DNA of 64,000 bases from Bombardia bombarda (GCA_030512295.1 JAULSR010000001.1:9509001-9573000), one strand, 5' to 3'. Shown: positions 46,241-58,299, counted from the first letter of the stretch. Notes: generated by a model from the letters alone, not told the origin. A program made the numbers and translations.

Positions 46241-47681
46241 CTACTGTTCACCCGCAACCTTGGTATCCGCCTTCTTGGCGGAAGGAGCCGAGGCACCGCC
46301 ATCGTCCTCGCGGGCACGCTTGGTGCCGTTTACGGGGGCGCCGCTCTCGGTCGTAGCTTGGATCGTGGGGGGCTTGACACTGCAGAAAGAGTTAGTAATT
46401 GCCACAAAAAGTAGTGAAGAGATAGGTTGAGGACGTACTCGTTGTTACTCCGGGGACGGCCATCATCATCCCTACGGTTGTCGCCGCGATCATCACGGCC
46501 GCCACGGCCACCACGGCCACCGCGGCCGCGTCCACCACGTCCTCCACGACCCCGGCCACCTCTGCCTCCCCTGAAGCCATTCTTCTGGTCATCGTCCCGG
46601 CGCTTCTTCCAGTTCTCGGAATCACCCTCCTTGCGATCCTTGTTGCCATGGAAGTTTCCTCCCCGTCCACGGCCATCACGGCCGCCCTTGATTTGGCCCT
46701 CGTAAAAGGTGGGACGGCCGCCGGTACTGGGCTCAATGACGCCGGCCTTGATCAGCGCAGTCTTCTCATTGAGATAGTCTTGCTTCTTCATGATCTTGAG
46801 CTCGGCATCCTTCCAGGTCGGAGCGGGATCCAGCTTGATGAACTTGTCGGCCTCTTCCTCGCTGCTAAACTCGACAAATACGGAGCCCTTGAAGAGATTC
46901 TCCTTTGTGCGGCGCATCTTGAGGTGGTTCACGACGCCGTAGTTCCTAAAGAAGCTTTCAACATCGAACTGGGTCGTGGGCAGCTCGTCGCCGAAGCCCT
47001 TGACGTAGACACTTCTGGCGGTGCGCGCCTTCTGGGCATCTGTGGACGAGACGTAGGCAACCTTGCGCTTGATGACCTCTTCGCCATCCTCACCCTCAAC
47101 TACGAGCAACTTGCTCTCCTTCAGGGCAGCGACAACCGCAGAGTATGGCTGAAACCTTTGCATACGCTTAAAGGCGCAGATGGTCTTGAGCGACACGGGC
47201 TTGTTCTCCTCACCGCCCGTCGTGTCCCACATGAACTTGTCCATAGGAAGGTTGCTGTCGCCGAAGTAGAACTCGACCTTTGAGGGGACGGGTTAGCTTA
47301 TGGCAGCTCAGTCGGTTGCAGGGTCAAGTATGTTCAGAGAGGTCTTACCTGTGCGCGAATCAGATTGGGGTCGTCAGTAACTGGCAGAACGGTCGCGTCG
47401 TATTTTCGGTTCTTCTTGTAATCTTCGCGATCAACCTGGTTCCTTGTCTTGATCATGGGAGCGGGCTTGGTCGCTCCATCCTGTGCTGGCTCTGCCTCCT
47501 TAGCGGCCTCCTCCTTGATGGTCTCCTCCTTGGTGGTGGCCTCGGGAGCCTCTACGGCAGCCGGGGCCTCTGTGGAAATCTCGACAGCCTCGGTCTTGAC
47601 GACGGCGGGAGTCTCATCCATCTGGACGTCGTTGACGGTGGGCGCAACGGCAGCCTCGTCCTTGATGATTGTGTCGCTCAT
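46241..47681 (-). CDS. LHP1: La protein (Lhp1/Sla1 family), RNA polymerase III transcript chaperone, 436 aa
   Basis: Exons (minus): 47349-47681, 46439-47277, 46241-46379 (1311 nt; donors GTAAGA, GTACGT). The N-terminus is acidic and Ala-rich. The La motif spans about residues 100-190, with VEFYFGDSNLPMDKFMW, the hallmark winged-helix start. The RRM that follows (SVYVKGFGD; LFKGSVFVEFSSEEEADKF) is about 200-290. An RGG/RGRGG-rich stretch of about 60 residues and a short basic tail (NGTKRARED) complete the protein. La binds 3' UUU-OH ends of new tRNA precursors and other polymerase III transcripts, protecting them and guiding folding. The second intron falls just after the RGG region. Confidence 0.95.
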
Positions 47682-48692
47682 GTTTGCGGTTGCGGGCGTT
47701 TGATGCGACGGTCAACCGGTTTTGCGACGATGAAGCTACTGGGTCGTCAGATTGCGAATGGGCTGACTGTGACGAGGTTGAGGATTTGTGATTGGGTATG
47801 CGAAGTGCGGAAAGGTATGTGGGAGGTGAGGGCGAGAAAAGATGATGGTGGAAAAAAATAAGGGTCGAGGAAAGTGCTTTCTCCGAAAGCAGCAGGGGAA
47901 TTGAATGGATGGTGGGGCAATACAGGCAGAGACAGAGCTGGACCAGAACTTTATAAGGCTGCGGCAAGGAGTCACGGTTGCGCCAGGCGCGGTTGACTCA
48001 ACAAAACTTACATACTCAGAGGTTATTCCTGCTGACGAGCTCAGTGTACGCAAAATGAATGGCGACAATGGTATTGCAGGGTTCTCAGCGTATTCAGGTT
48101 GTTAATGATGGTGACTGCTATTGTTCTCTTGATCTTGTCGAAACACTCGAGCTGAAGGTACAAGCGATGACAGGTACAAGGCACGAGACGCGAGCAGCCA
48201 AAAAAAATGTCGACCCCACTCTTGTCAATTGGATTTTTCGTGCCGAAACTCACCGCCCAAAGCTCTCAGGATTTTGCTGCAATAAGCTCACCGCCCACCA
48301 GCAACAGCTAGTGTAACCAGCAAAGGGCACGGCCCCACGGTGGGCGTGCGCGAGGACGCTTGAGAGTCGAGACACGAGCTTATTGGGGTTAGCTCCCGCC
48401 TGCAACCAAATCGCTCGCCCGGCTTGTCCTTTTGGCGAATTGGCGGCTCAAGCTCGCAAACTCCTCACGTGAGCCCAGATTCGGGAAGCTCAGAAATTAT
48501 TTTCGGCTCTGTGAAGCGACGCGACCGACCGACCGTCCAGGTGCCCGGGACTTTGATATCGCAGGGCCAGCTCAGCAAAACGGGGTCCAATTGAGCTCCC
48601 ATCCAACCCACGCCCGCCGCCGCCGCCGCCGCCGCCACCACCACCACCACAACGATCACCACCAACGACACCCACATCCCACAACACACACG
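47682..48692. promoter_or_regulatory. Divergent promoter between La and NAM9 genes
   Basis: About 1 kb between two housekeeping genes read in opposite directions. A CCG repeat (48610-48640) and a CAC repeat lie just upstream of NAM9, probably in its leader. No ORF is supported. Confidence 0.45.
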
Positions 48693-50146
48693 ATGAAGTA
48701 CAGGAGGATAGCAAGGTTCCATGGCCTGAACCCCAAGCGAACTGTAAGAGGACAGAACAGACAGCCCCTTTCGCCAATCAACCAAATTGACTCTCTTCCC
48801 TCCTTTCTAGCGCATCCGCCAAACATGGAACAAATACAACCTCTACAACATCTTCAAGCAAAATGACCCGCGCGTCGTGCACAGGACATTTTTCCAGCAG
48901 AAATGGACAGCAAAGGCAAACACGCGCGCCTACCACGGCGAGCACATCCGCGAGCGCACATGGCAGCGCATGTTCAGCCGTCGCCTCCCGTCCGTCGTCG
49001 CCATGGAGCCGAGCTACATGGCCAAGCACGACGGCAGTGAGCAGGCTGCCGGCCGTGGTTCCGGCCGCGACATGCCCATTGGGACAGAGGAAAAAGCGAT
49101 TCGCAACGGAAACTCGACTACCCCCACCCCTTTCATGCAGATGACCTACGCCCCCATGGAGCGCCGCCTCGACATCGCCGTCTTCCGCGCCCTGTTCGCC
49201 AGCAGCGCGAGACAGGCTCGCCAGTTCTGCGTACACGGTGCTGTCACAGTCAACGGGATGAAGGTATGAATGTGACTCATCTCTCTTCCTCTTCAGGACC
49301 GCCGTGGTCACTGGCCATCTGGCTAACCCTTCTTCCTCACAGATGAGATATCCCGGCTATCTGCTCAACCCCGGCGATCTCTTCCAGGTCAACGTCGAAC
49401 GCGTCCTGACCGCGACAGGATGTAAGAAGGAGACGACCAAGAACAAGACCAAGAAGAACAGCGCCGCTGCTGCCGAGGACGCCGAGGACGCCGCCGAAGA
49501 AGTCGACGGCGAAGAAGCCAAATCATCAGAAGAGACTCCCAAGGCGGAGGTGCAGCTCGACGAGGCTGCCGAGAAGGACCGACAGCTCGCCGTCCTCCGC
49601 AGATGTCGCAAGCGCGCCAAGTACATCTCGCAGACGCCCAGCGCCGACCTCTCGGCCAAGCAGAAGAAGGCGCTGCGCTCGCTCATCAAGGAGGTCGAGT
49701 CCACCGCGTCCATCATCGCCCGCCGCGGCGGCGACGCCAAGCAGACGGGCGACGTCGTCGACAAGATGACGGCCCTGATGGACAAGCTCGACCTCAAGCC
49801 CGCCCTGCTCGAGCCCGAGGCCAAGGAGAAGAAGGAGCAGGAGGCTAAGGACGCCATTGAGGCCAAGGACCTGGCCCTGGAGGAGGAGCGCATCCTCAAG
49901 GAGCTGATCGAGCAGGAGCGCGAGAACCCAATTGACTCGAGCAAGCCCTACTACACCCCCTGGAAACCAAGGCCGTACATGGCGCCCTTCGCCTTCATCC
50001 CCCGCTATCTCGAGGTGAACCCAAACATCTGCGCTGCTGTGTACCTGCGCCACCCCGTCGCCCGCCAGGGCAGGGCCGAGGTGCCGACGCCCTTCTCGCC
50101 TGGGCTGAACCAGCTGGCGTTTAATTGGTATTTGCGGAGAGGATAG
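48693..50146 (+). CDS. NAM9: Mitochondrial small-subunit ribosomal protein uS4m (Nam9), 435 aa
   Basis: Exons: 48693-48743, 48811-49263, 49343-50146 (1308 nt; donors GTAAGA and GTATGA). The protein starts MKYRRIARFHGLNPKRT then RIRQTWNKYNLYNIF. The S4 RNA-binding domain is at about residues 140-200 (RRLDIAVFRALFASSARQARQ; VTVNGMKMRYPGYLLNPGDLFQVNVERVL), as in bacterial and mitochondrial uS4. A long Lys/Glu/Ala-rich insertion (about 205-350) follows. The end, PYMAPFAFIPRYLEVNPN and the C-terminal LRHPVARQGRAEVPTPF, is typical of fungal Nam9. It binds 15S-type rRNA early in mitoribosome small-subunit assembly. The first exon encodes only 17 residues, so the gene start is easy to miss. Confidence 0.95.
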
Positions 50147-50665
50147 ACATAGATACAGGAAATGGGGTGTTGGGATATTTACGTGTGTATTTGTAATTTG
50201 TTTTTCTTTGGCATTCCGCGCTTGCAACCCGCCGGATGTATGTCATGTATATATGTCCCCCACAAAATCGGTGCCGGTGGTGTGTAGCGGTCAGAGGGTA
50301 TCCCTGTGTTTGCTCTCTGCCTGGCGTTGATGTACTATTATTGTACATGTATTACCATCTTACCTTATAGTGGTATCGAAATGAAAAGAGTAAAGTTGAA
50401 GTAGGGATATGCAACATGACAAGCTGCTGCTGGCCCCCGTTTTCACCCTCCCGCTGCTGGTGCTACAATGCACACATACCGTCTTATACCAAACCCCATG
50501 AGAAGAAGACCAGTGAAAGCGATAGGGAGTCACAAAACGCCTGCTCAATATTCATTTATCATATCATTTCGCTTTCGCCGTCCTGTCTACCACCACCGTC
50601 GCCGTCGCTGACAACCGCTGCAAGTAGCAGTGATACTTTCCTCCTCCCTTCCCCTATCCCCCTCT
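50147..50665. other. Intergenic between convergent NAM9 and PP4 genes
   Basis: About 520 bases of 3' flanks; no gene is supported. Confidence 0.5.
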
Positions 50666-52368
50666 CTACAAAAAGTAATCCGCCACCGGCTTCTTCGCTG
50701 GCATGCCCCTCGAGTCCTGCGGCGCCGCCTGGAACACGCGATACCTCCTCGCCGGCCCGCTCCTCGGCGCCATCAAGTCATTCTCCATCAACACACCGCG
50801 CTGCGGCCCGCCGCCACCACCTTGTCCCCCTCCCCCCTGACCCCCATGTTGGTGTTGTTGTTGTTGCTGCTGGCCCCCCTGCCCCCCATCACTCCTCCCC
50901 ACATCCCCATTACTCCTCGAGAATATCCCCAACCCCGAGTCATCCTCCGACAGCTCCAACAACGCCGCCACGTTCCCGCACCTGTAGCAATAATTCGGCG
51001 CCGACCATACCGTCACGATACTAGCGTCAAACATCTCCTTGAACCCCTCCATGACCAGCTGATGCGCGCGCGCAATCAGACTGAGGTCATTCCGGTGGTT
51101 GAACACCTTTACGATATCCGCGCCAAACAGGAAGCCCGCGCCGCGGGGCGAGAGGCCCCAGCCGTCGATCTCGTCGGGGTCGGACCAGAGCAGGTCGCAC
51201 ATGGCGCCCTCGTGCGGGACTTCCTGCTTGCGGTCGAGCAGGCGGATCTTATCCACCATGTCGATCAGCGGGCTGAGGCCCCCGTGCACGCACAGCACCG
51301 CGCCCGCCGGGTTCCCGATCGAGCCGCCGCTCGACCCGCTCGCGCCCGAGCCCGGCGGGCCAGACTTGTTGGGCGCCGCGCCCGTCAGACCGTTGTTCGC
51401 ACCGCTGCTGTCGGTCGCGCTGCCGATGCCGTTGCTAGCCGTCGGTCGCGCTGGACTCCTGCCACCCCCGCCGCGCATCCTGCCGCTCGTCTGCTCCTGG
51501 CGGCGGAACGTGCTGATGACCTGGCCGTCGGCGTTGCAGACCTCGATCTCGGTCTCGTCGGCGTCGACGCGGGTCTCGGTCATGGTGGGACCGGAGGCGC
51601 TCGGTCCGCTGCCGGGGGAGAGGGTGTTTGAGGCGCCGAGGACGATGGCGCCGAGGGCGAGGTAATCGAATACGTCGCAGCAGTAGCGCCAGACGTTGGC
51701 GCTGCCGTACTTGCGCAGGCACTCGTCGTAGAAGCCGTAGACGGTGGTGATCTGGCGCGACTCGTGGTTGCCGCGGATGAGCGTCATGCGGTCGGGGTAG
51801 CGCACTTTGAGGCAGAGGAGGAGGAGGAAGGATTCTAGCGAGTAGAAGCCGCGGTCGACGAAGTCGCCTGTTGCAGGGTTATGTTAGGTCCGTTGCGCCG
51901 TTGTAATGCCAGTCAGGTCAGGTCAGCTAGGTAGGTGTGTACGTACCCATAAAAAGGTAGTTGGTGTCGGGGACGTCGCCGCCCACGCGGAATAGCTCCA
52001 TCAGGTCGTGGAACTGGCCATGGATGTCACCGCATATCTACATGTGTGCGCCAATGAGAATCATGTCGTTTCCTTTCGGTTGCCCATGCTCGCGCGCGCG
52101 AAGAGCGCAACTAAGGGGGATCCATACCGTTACCGGCGCGGTGACTGTGACCACGTTCCCTTCCTCAACCAAGAGCTCCCTCGCCTTGTGGCAGAGTTCG
52201 CGCACCTGCGCCTCGGGAATCGGACGGCATGCTCGAAGCTGGGCAATAGCCCTGAGTAGATAGATGTGTCAGTATTGTTGCATTAAGGGTTTAGATACCA
52301 TCTGTGTTCAGGGGGGCTTGGTAAGGAATAGGACCACGTCGTTAAACATACTTATCAAGGTCGCTCAT
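50666..52368 (-). CDS. PP4-type serine/threonine protein phosphatase catalytic subunit with large insertions, 477 aa
   Basis: Exons (minus): 52352-52368, 52128-52251, 51947-52037, 50666-51867 (1434 nt; donors GTATGT, GTATGG, GTACGT). All metallophosphatase motifs are present: CGDIHGQ (about 49-55), GDFVDRG (78-84), RGNHESRQ (109-116), CVHGGLSP, SPRGAGFLFG, RAHQLVMEG, SAPNYCYRCGN. The C-terminus KKPVADYFL is that of PP4c (Pph3) and carries the methylatable Leu. FMGDFVDRGFYS also fits PP4. Ppg1 is the main alternative. The usual family length is about 307 aa. The excess is a roughly 113-residue Gly/Ser/Thr-rich insertion after LALGAIV (51302-51640) and a roughly 60-residue Gln/Gly-rich insertion before YRVFQAAPQ. 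Pph3-type enzymes act in DNA-damage recovery and growth control. Confidence 0.9.
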
Positions 52369-53287
52369 CTTGGCGACTGGTAAGAAGACAAGGAGGCGCC
52401 GTTGTCTGTGTGGGGGGTCGGTAAACTGGAATGCGATCTAGGCTTAGATTAAGCAAGCAGACGAGTGTTGTGCCGCCTCAGCTTGGCGTCATGGTAGATT
52501 TTTCGCGCCGTCTTCTAATTGCTGTTATCTATATAAAACACTGCTGGCGATAATGAAGGTGACGGCAAGACGCGGGCGCGGGAGGATGAGATGTGATGAT
52601 GCAAATGGATAGGTACAATAGGCACACCCTAACCTATCGGTTTTTACGGGTTAGGTTACGTGAAACGCGTGCTGGCGTGCTACACTACCGCTGCCTGCCT
52701 GTTGTGGCTGCGAATTCCCAGGCCTCTGGGATCGCTATCGCGGGTAGCCCACAGCACGTAGCACTTTCGCCGTGGGCTGGTGCGGTTTCTGTGGTTATGT
52801 GGCACGTGCGTTAGCGTACACGGCCGCGGCAGCGGCACTAGCAACCACCATGGATGTTCGGGTGGAGACGGGGCTTGGCTGGCAGTTGAAAGCCGATTTC
52901 CATCGTAACGAATCAGGACCCACCGGGATTGGAAATAATTTCGCTCTACCCAAGCTCCCCGGCTACGACGACATGGTCCCGCCGCCGCCGCCGCTTGCTC
53001 ATCATTAAGCCAATGCCGACCCAATTGGCCTCGTCTGGACAAACCATCAAGGCCAATTTACGCATGCCATGGTCTGTCGGGTGTTTGAGTGAGGAATTTG
53101 TGAGTAATTAAGCTCAATGGCTGGAGGCAACAGCTCTGGAGCATCACACCACCTTCACCAATTCTCAAAACAGCTAGCTAATTGGCGCGCAGCACGTCTC
53201 TTTTCATCTCCTAGGTCTCCCCGGCTCGTTGCAGCGCAGCCACCGCCCCTCTCGATGCCGCCGCCTCATCTGCATCCGCGGTCGCGC
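52369..53287. promoter_or_regulatory. Divergent region between PP4 gene and small membrane protein gene
   Basis: About 920 bases. Frames such as 52772-53008 end in short proline or GCC runs and show no motif. Confidence 0.4.
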
Positions 53288-53617
53288 ATGACCTCGACCC
53301 TGTTTGCAACAACCGTCGTCGCCAGCTTCTTCGTCGTCGCCCTCCCTCACGTCCTACCATGCCCTGCGCCCCGGGTGTCTTTTGCTGATGGCGAGATGCC
53401 TGATGGGGCAACAAAGAGGAGAAGGCGGAGGCGGCCCGACAACCTCGAAACGAAGGATGGCATTGTACAATTCCAGGCTAACATTGACGATGACGAAGCG
53501 ATGAAGTTGAAGCGGGAGTGCCCCGTGCCCAAGCCCAAGGGCATGTTGGGGGAGCTTTTCGGGTTCACCAAGGACAACACAAGCGATGACCAACCTCAAT
53601 CCCGGCCGGAGAGGTGA
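53288..53617 (+). CDS. Small conserved-looking membrane-anchored protein of unknown function, about 109 aa
   Basis: The frame is open from 53117. The ATG at 53288 is preferred because it places MTSTLFATTVVASFFVVALP, a single N-terminal membrane segment, at the start; 53255 and 53117 are alternatives. After PCPAPR comes an Arg cluster (KRRRRRRP). An ordered-looking C-terminal motif follows: DGIVQFQANIDDDEAMKLKR, then ECPVPKPKGMLGELFGF. The tail is polar. The ECPVPKP plus GELFGF arrangement looks like a small fungal family. Short length, hydrophobic start and basic patch would suit a mitochondrial or ER inner-facing protein, but I cannot name it. The strong codon structure and motif-like C-terminus argue that it is real. 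Confidence 0.6.
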   Translation: MTSTLFATTVVASFFVVALPHVLPCPAPRVSFADGEMPDGATKRRRRRRPDNLETKDGIVQFQANIDDDEAMKLKRECPVPKPKGMLGELFGFTKDNTSDDQPQSRPER

Positions 53618-54722
53618 TGGCAGGAAGGGTTTTGCATGAATCGAGAATAAAATGTACAAATTCGAGATGTACAATAACCGCCACTTTATCTCTTTGTGGA
53701 AGGAACCATTGGGATACGCTGTACGATACACACGCATGCGCAGAAAATGGTGGTATGGGAAACAGGCGTCACGATGCCTCTCCGCAGGGGACATACATAC
53801 CTACGAAGACATTCTTAGGCGTCGATCTATGAATTTACTGCTCCGGAAATAAAAGGAGCAAATCAAATCATACTCCTATCGTTGAATGGATGAAGGTCAG
53901 GCGACGTGCTCCAAGGACTCGGGGAGCGAAAGTACTTCTCGCTCGCGTCCAACTTCCTTCCCAGTCCATGGCTTCGCGGAAAGGGGTACCTTGGGATATC
54001 TTTACACAGCGAAGCAACGAACGTATGCTATCTGATGGCGCAATATTTGAGATATCCGACTGGCAGTTCCTTGCCCACGTATCATCTACAAAACGCAGGA
54101 AATGACGGACCAATCAATAGAAACTTGAAGTATACCATTGCTCCTCCCTCCATTCCTTATAACTATCCGCAGTCTGTCCTCGCTCGACTTGGATTCCTCG
54201 TCGATCGGCCGATTTTGCATAACCCCTTATTCCGCCTTGGCACGGTGAAACGGTCGATGAAGCGGGCGCTCAACCGCACATCATGGCTGTTACTTTCTAA
54301 TTCGACAGACTGCACACACCCATCTCAAGCGGGATCTGTCTGTGTGTTTGCAATTTCTGCGGTTATGTCGTTGCAAAATTTCTAGAACGCATCTCCCATC
54401 TGTGACACGGCCGGCCGCGCTGGGAACTACACTTTATTTGATTTCGGGGAATCTTCACACATCGCATCGTGTTTGTCATGTCTGATCGGCGCTGCCATGG
54501 GGAGCATGTTTCATTGACGACTTCCGCCATTCCCAGCGTCCACGTTACTGGTTTGTGAATGCAACTTTAGCAATGCTGCTTGAAATGCGACGGCATGCAA
54601 TATAACATACTGCTTATCCTCTGGACGGGGCGCCTTGATACCTGGTCTCTTTCCTTTTGTCGTCTACACAGTTTTTTTCGCTTTTCCTTTTCTTGCTTTC
54701 GTTGTGTATACATCACTAAGAG
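53618..54722. other. Gap upstream of the first secreted N/L-rich gene
   Basis: About 1.1 kb. A 159-codon frame (53906-54385) and shorter ones have no motif. A pyrimidine-rich patch at 54645-54700 probably marks the promoter or leader of the next gene. Confidence 0.45.
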
Positions 54723-54781
54723 GTATGTCGAGATCCATCTTTTCTCGTTGTGTAGATGAGAACACCACTAACGATTCCAAG
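54723..54781 (+). other. Predicted 5'UTR intron of the N/L-rich secreted protein gene
   Basis: Donor GTATGT at 54723, branch-like CACTAACG at about 54766, acceptor CCAAG ending at 54781. The following leader exon begins CTGTGCTC, 102 bases before the ATG. The same octamer follows two predicted leader introns in the paralog-like gene at 58.5 kb. Confidence 0.5.
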
Positions 54782-54883
54782 CTGTGCTCATTTACTACCT
54801 ACCTTAATTTACCAGTCGCCTCGAGGGTGCCAGACCGCCCTCCTGCCTACCTCCCAGCCGACCAGAAACACTTACCTGCCAAA

Positions 54884-55890
54884 ATGAAGTCCCTCTCCAT
54901 CCTCGCCTCCCTCGCCGGCCTGGCGTCGGCCGTCAGCTTCGCCAACCCCTTCATCCGCAGCGGCTCCCTCGAGCCGCGAGTCCTTAACGGCTCCGTCCTC
55001 GCCAACAGCAGCGATTTTGCCAACATAATCAACAACAACAATAACAACAACGGGCTCAACCTACTAAACCCAAACCTCAACATCGACGGTCTGGACCTCT
55101 CCAACCTCGACCTCACCAACCAAAACGACGTGGCCCAGGCGATCCAGCTCATGCTCGCGGGCCTGTGTCTCGGCAACGTGCTCGACCTGAACAGCATCCT
55201 CGGGCTCGGCTTAAACAACGACCTCGAGCTGTTTCAGGAGCTGGTGCAGCTCATCCAGCTGGAGCAGCTGGGGTTTCTGAGCAACGGGGGCGTGAGGTCG
55301 CTTTTCAACAGCGGCTTTTTGTTGGGGAATTTTAATCTGGGTATGTATACATACTCTCTATCTACCCATTTACTCATTCAGTGAGAGCGTGGTGTGGTGT
55401 TGTATTCCAGTATTTTTCCTATACTGATCATACCTACCTTCTCAAATTTCCAGGTCTGTTCAAGCGCGAGGTCGCCACCGCCAAAAAGACCATGAAACGA
55501 ACCAGACTTCGGCGTAGCGTCACTACAAAGACCAAGAGGCAGTGTGCTTCGTTTAACGCTGCGCCTGCTGCCGCTGCTTCGTCAATCGATCTGGCGGGTC
55601 TTGCTTCCGCTGCTGCTGCTGCTGCACCGGAAGCCTCTGCTGCTGCTGCTGTCACTCAAGCTGCCGATGCTGCCCCTGAAGCCTCAGCTGCTGCTGCTGC
55701 TGATGAGGGTGTGTTTAGCGTGGCTACTGTCCCTCTTGCTGCTGCTACTCAAGCTGCTGCTGTTGCTGCTCCTGCGGCGGCTGTTGTTAACAACGCTCCT
55801 GCTGCTGCTGCTGCACCGGTCGTCCCTGTTGCTACGGCTGCGGCTGCGGCTGCGGCTGGAGCGGCTGATCTGTCTGATTTCACTCGCTGA
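54884..55890 (+). CDS. Secreted Asn/Leu-rich protein with polyalanine tail, 297 aa, unknown function
   Basis: Exons: 54884-55340 and 55454-55890 (894 nt; donor GTATGT, phase 1). Signal peptide MKSLSILASLAGLASA. Residues about 30-150 are rich in Asn, Leu and Asp with loose repeats (INNNNNNNGLNLLNPNLN, GLDLSNLDLTNQ, LDLNSILGLGLNNDLELF). Right after the intron comes a strongly basic segment (LFKREVATAKKTMKRTRLRR) with possible Kex2 (KR) sites. The last 120 residues are mostly Ala with Pro/Val/Ser, encoded by long GCT runs. No known domain. The gene 2.7 kb downstream has the same architecture, intron phase and leader element. A cell-wall or extracellular matrix role is possible but not shown. Confidence 0.8.
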
Positions 55891-58176
55891 GTTGAGTTGA
55901 GAGCCAGATATGGAAGAGATAAGGGCTTTCGGGATGGTGTTTTCTACGGTTTGTAAAGAGGCTGGGGCCTCGGAGGGAATTCTGATCGCGAGGTCTGTGT
56001 ACAAAACCTGGGAATGAGGCGGCTAGCCTGTTTTGGGGCTGGTTGGGTGGTTTGGTGTTATATGTTTACTTTGTTTGTTACACTAGATTTCCAGGAGAAA
56101 TATGGGACGAAGGCTGACGGTTGGGTATGTATCTATGTTTAGCGTTGGGCATAAGGGACATGTCTGTCTCTACGTCTAAAACGAAGGCAGGGAAGCCTCG
56201 GATGTTTATGGCTTGTATTTTTTTTATTTCTTTTTGCAGAAGTGGTTATCTTTAGCACATAGCTCGGTAAGTTGTGGGATCCTCAAATCAACATATGTCA
56301 GTTCGTCATGGTTACTAATGTCTTCCTCCCTTGTGCTGACGGAACAATAATTCCAGTTAAATCACATTGCAGATAGTCGTCTAGCAAGTAACAGGCGGCT
56401 TGTGACGGGCGGCAGCACACAGACAAGAGTCTCAAGTCCACGGCAATCGAACGGCCGAGTGAGGTCTTGTGAACCTGAATTGGTAGCCAGGGGACGAATT
56501 ACTCATGGCATGGCCTGATTCTGTCTTGTCGATTTGCTTTGGCATGTCGCTATATCACAATGCTCGGGCCATCTTGCGACAAGTTTGGGGGTGGGGTGCA
56601 GGGGGTGATGGGGTTGTGCGGTGCCTTGCATGAAGTGCGCTTTGACAGCGCCCTGACCCGTCAGTCGTTGCAGGTCTACATGGCGCACAGCTTACAACGA
56701 CTTACACCATCCCCATTGACCACTCACAGCGCTCGATTCAGCCCGCGGGATCCCAGATTTGGCTTAGCGCGTGCCCTGCCAGGGGTCGTCACCCTTCCCG
56801 CTTTCGATCCGGCACCTCTCAGGCTTTTTAAGCCTCCGACGTCTGGAGTGCACGGCTTGCATTTACCCCCGTTCTGGCTCCCGTCTGATGGCTGGAGCTC
56901 AACGTTGGACAGTGGACGGCGGACAAGGTGAATACGTGAAGAATGGGGGGGGGGGTGACATGGGTTTTGGTTGTAGCTGATTGGCTACGGTAGTCGGATG
57001 TTCGACGAAGCTTAACTAAGAGCCGAAAAGATGGCTGTGGCACAGTGAGGCGTCGAGAATGTGTTTTCTGGGGTAGTAGCGGATGTGTCACGATGCAGCT
57101 TGCAGATTTGTACCCTGGGTGGTGTTAGTTGTGACGGCAGGCACGATACGCAGGCTCACGGGATCTTTTGGAAAGTACCCCTTTCCTTACCAGTGCTCCT
57201 TCCAAACCTGAGTGAACAGCACAAGCTTAACTGCAATTTCTGAGCTTGAAGTTTATCAGATCCGATGCCTGGGTAAGAGCGATGCACACTGTCTCCTCTT
57301 GAATTTGATTCTTTTCCGTACAGTCAGGCAGTTGAGACCCAATCCTTTACATCCTCCCACCAAAGCCGCTATCCAAGCTGTCAGGCTAGAATTAGAGTCC
57401 CATCTCTCCCGTCTCTATTCATCTTCATTATCTCCTTACCCCCCATTCCCTGCTGTATCGAAACATCGCGAAACAAGTTATATCCCTGATGTCGATCAGG
57501 GAAACCCTTTTTTAGCCTCTGGTCCATCCGGCCCCGGCGTCCCAGCAGCACCTGCCAAGCAAGCTTTCAGACGACACGATGCCTGTTCTGCAGAATCCAA
57601 GAGGTGATGCCATTCGTTGCCCCTAGTACCAAACCCCTACCTTGGTTGTCATATTCCAGGCTCCGCAGTCTCGTGGCCAATAGCCCGGAGAGATTGTTGA
57701 CAGGCCCAGAACTGAGACTATTCTGTACCTTAATCCTGCACCTGGGATCACACCCCTTCACGTTTCCTCCTTCTTGATCCCATCGGATCTGGACTCGGCC
57801 ACACAGCTTCCCGCGCATGACGTCGCTGTAGGTCTCGGCATCGTCGTTCTCGCTTCTCTCTCTGCACAGGGTAGATCCCTGGTCAAGGTGGCAACCATTT
57901 CTCTGCGTTGGCGCCCTGTGACCAGTGGCAGGACCAGCTGTTCCTGCTCGTTTGTCTGGTGCTCTCCTTTCTCGCAGAACATGTTCCCAACAGCCTCCTA
58001 TGCCCAGCCATGTTGTTTTAGCCGATCGTTTCCGTCCAGTGACGCCTGACATCTGACACGCACCGGATCACTTCTCTTCACCCCTTCCGAATATACTTCT
58101 TGTCCCTGAATCTCTTGGCACGCGGCTCTTCCTTATGCCTTGCCATGGGTCTATGGTAACCCCTAGACGGTCCAGA
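55891..58176. other. 2.3 kb gap between the two secreted low-complexity genes
   Basis: Frames at 56539-56931, 57212-57607 and 57567-58052 (minus) have no motif or signal peptide. No gene is supported. Confidence 0.45.
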
Positions 58177-58179
58177 CGA

Positions 58180-58186
58180 TATATAA
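58180..58186 (+). promoter_or_regulatory. TATA box of the second secreted protein gene
   Basis: TATATAA in a GC-mixed context, about 370 bases before the ATG. With the two predicted leader introns removed, the mRNA leader would be about 200 bases. Most other genes here show no clear TATA box. Confidence 0.5.
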
Positions 58187-58299
58187 GATGATGGACGGCT
58201 GGTCTCTGGGTGTCTCCTTTTTGTTTCTCCATCCCACACACAAACCAAGCCTTCAAAGTCCGATCATCCTTTCTTCAGTCATTCATTCATTCTACAGAG

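Noticed and set aside
49357..50227. 195- and 233-codon frames antisense to NAM9
   Set aside because: Shadows of the Lys/Glu-rich NAM9 exon giving Leu/Ser-rich peptides; the true S4-domain protein is on the plus strand.
50630..51665. 333- and 188-codon plus-strand frames over the PP4 gene
   Set aside because: Arg/His/Pro-rich shadow of the phosphatase exon, which has all catalytic motifs on the minus strand.
57567..58052. 161-codon minus-strand frame between the secreted genes
   Set aside because: Arg/Gly/Thr-rich random-like composition, no start context or motif; an overlapping plus frame is equally open.
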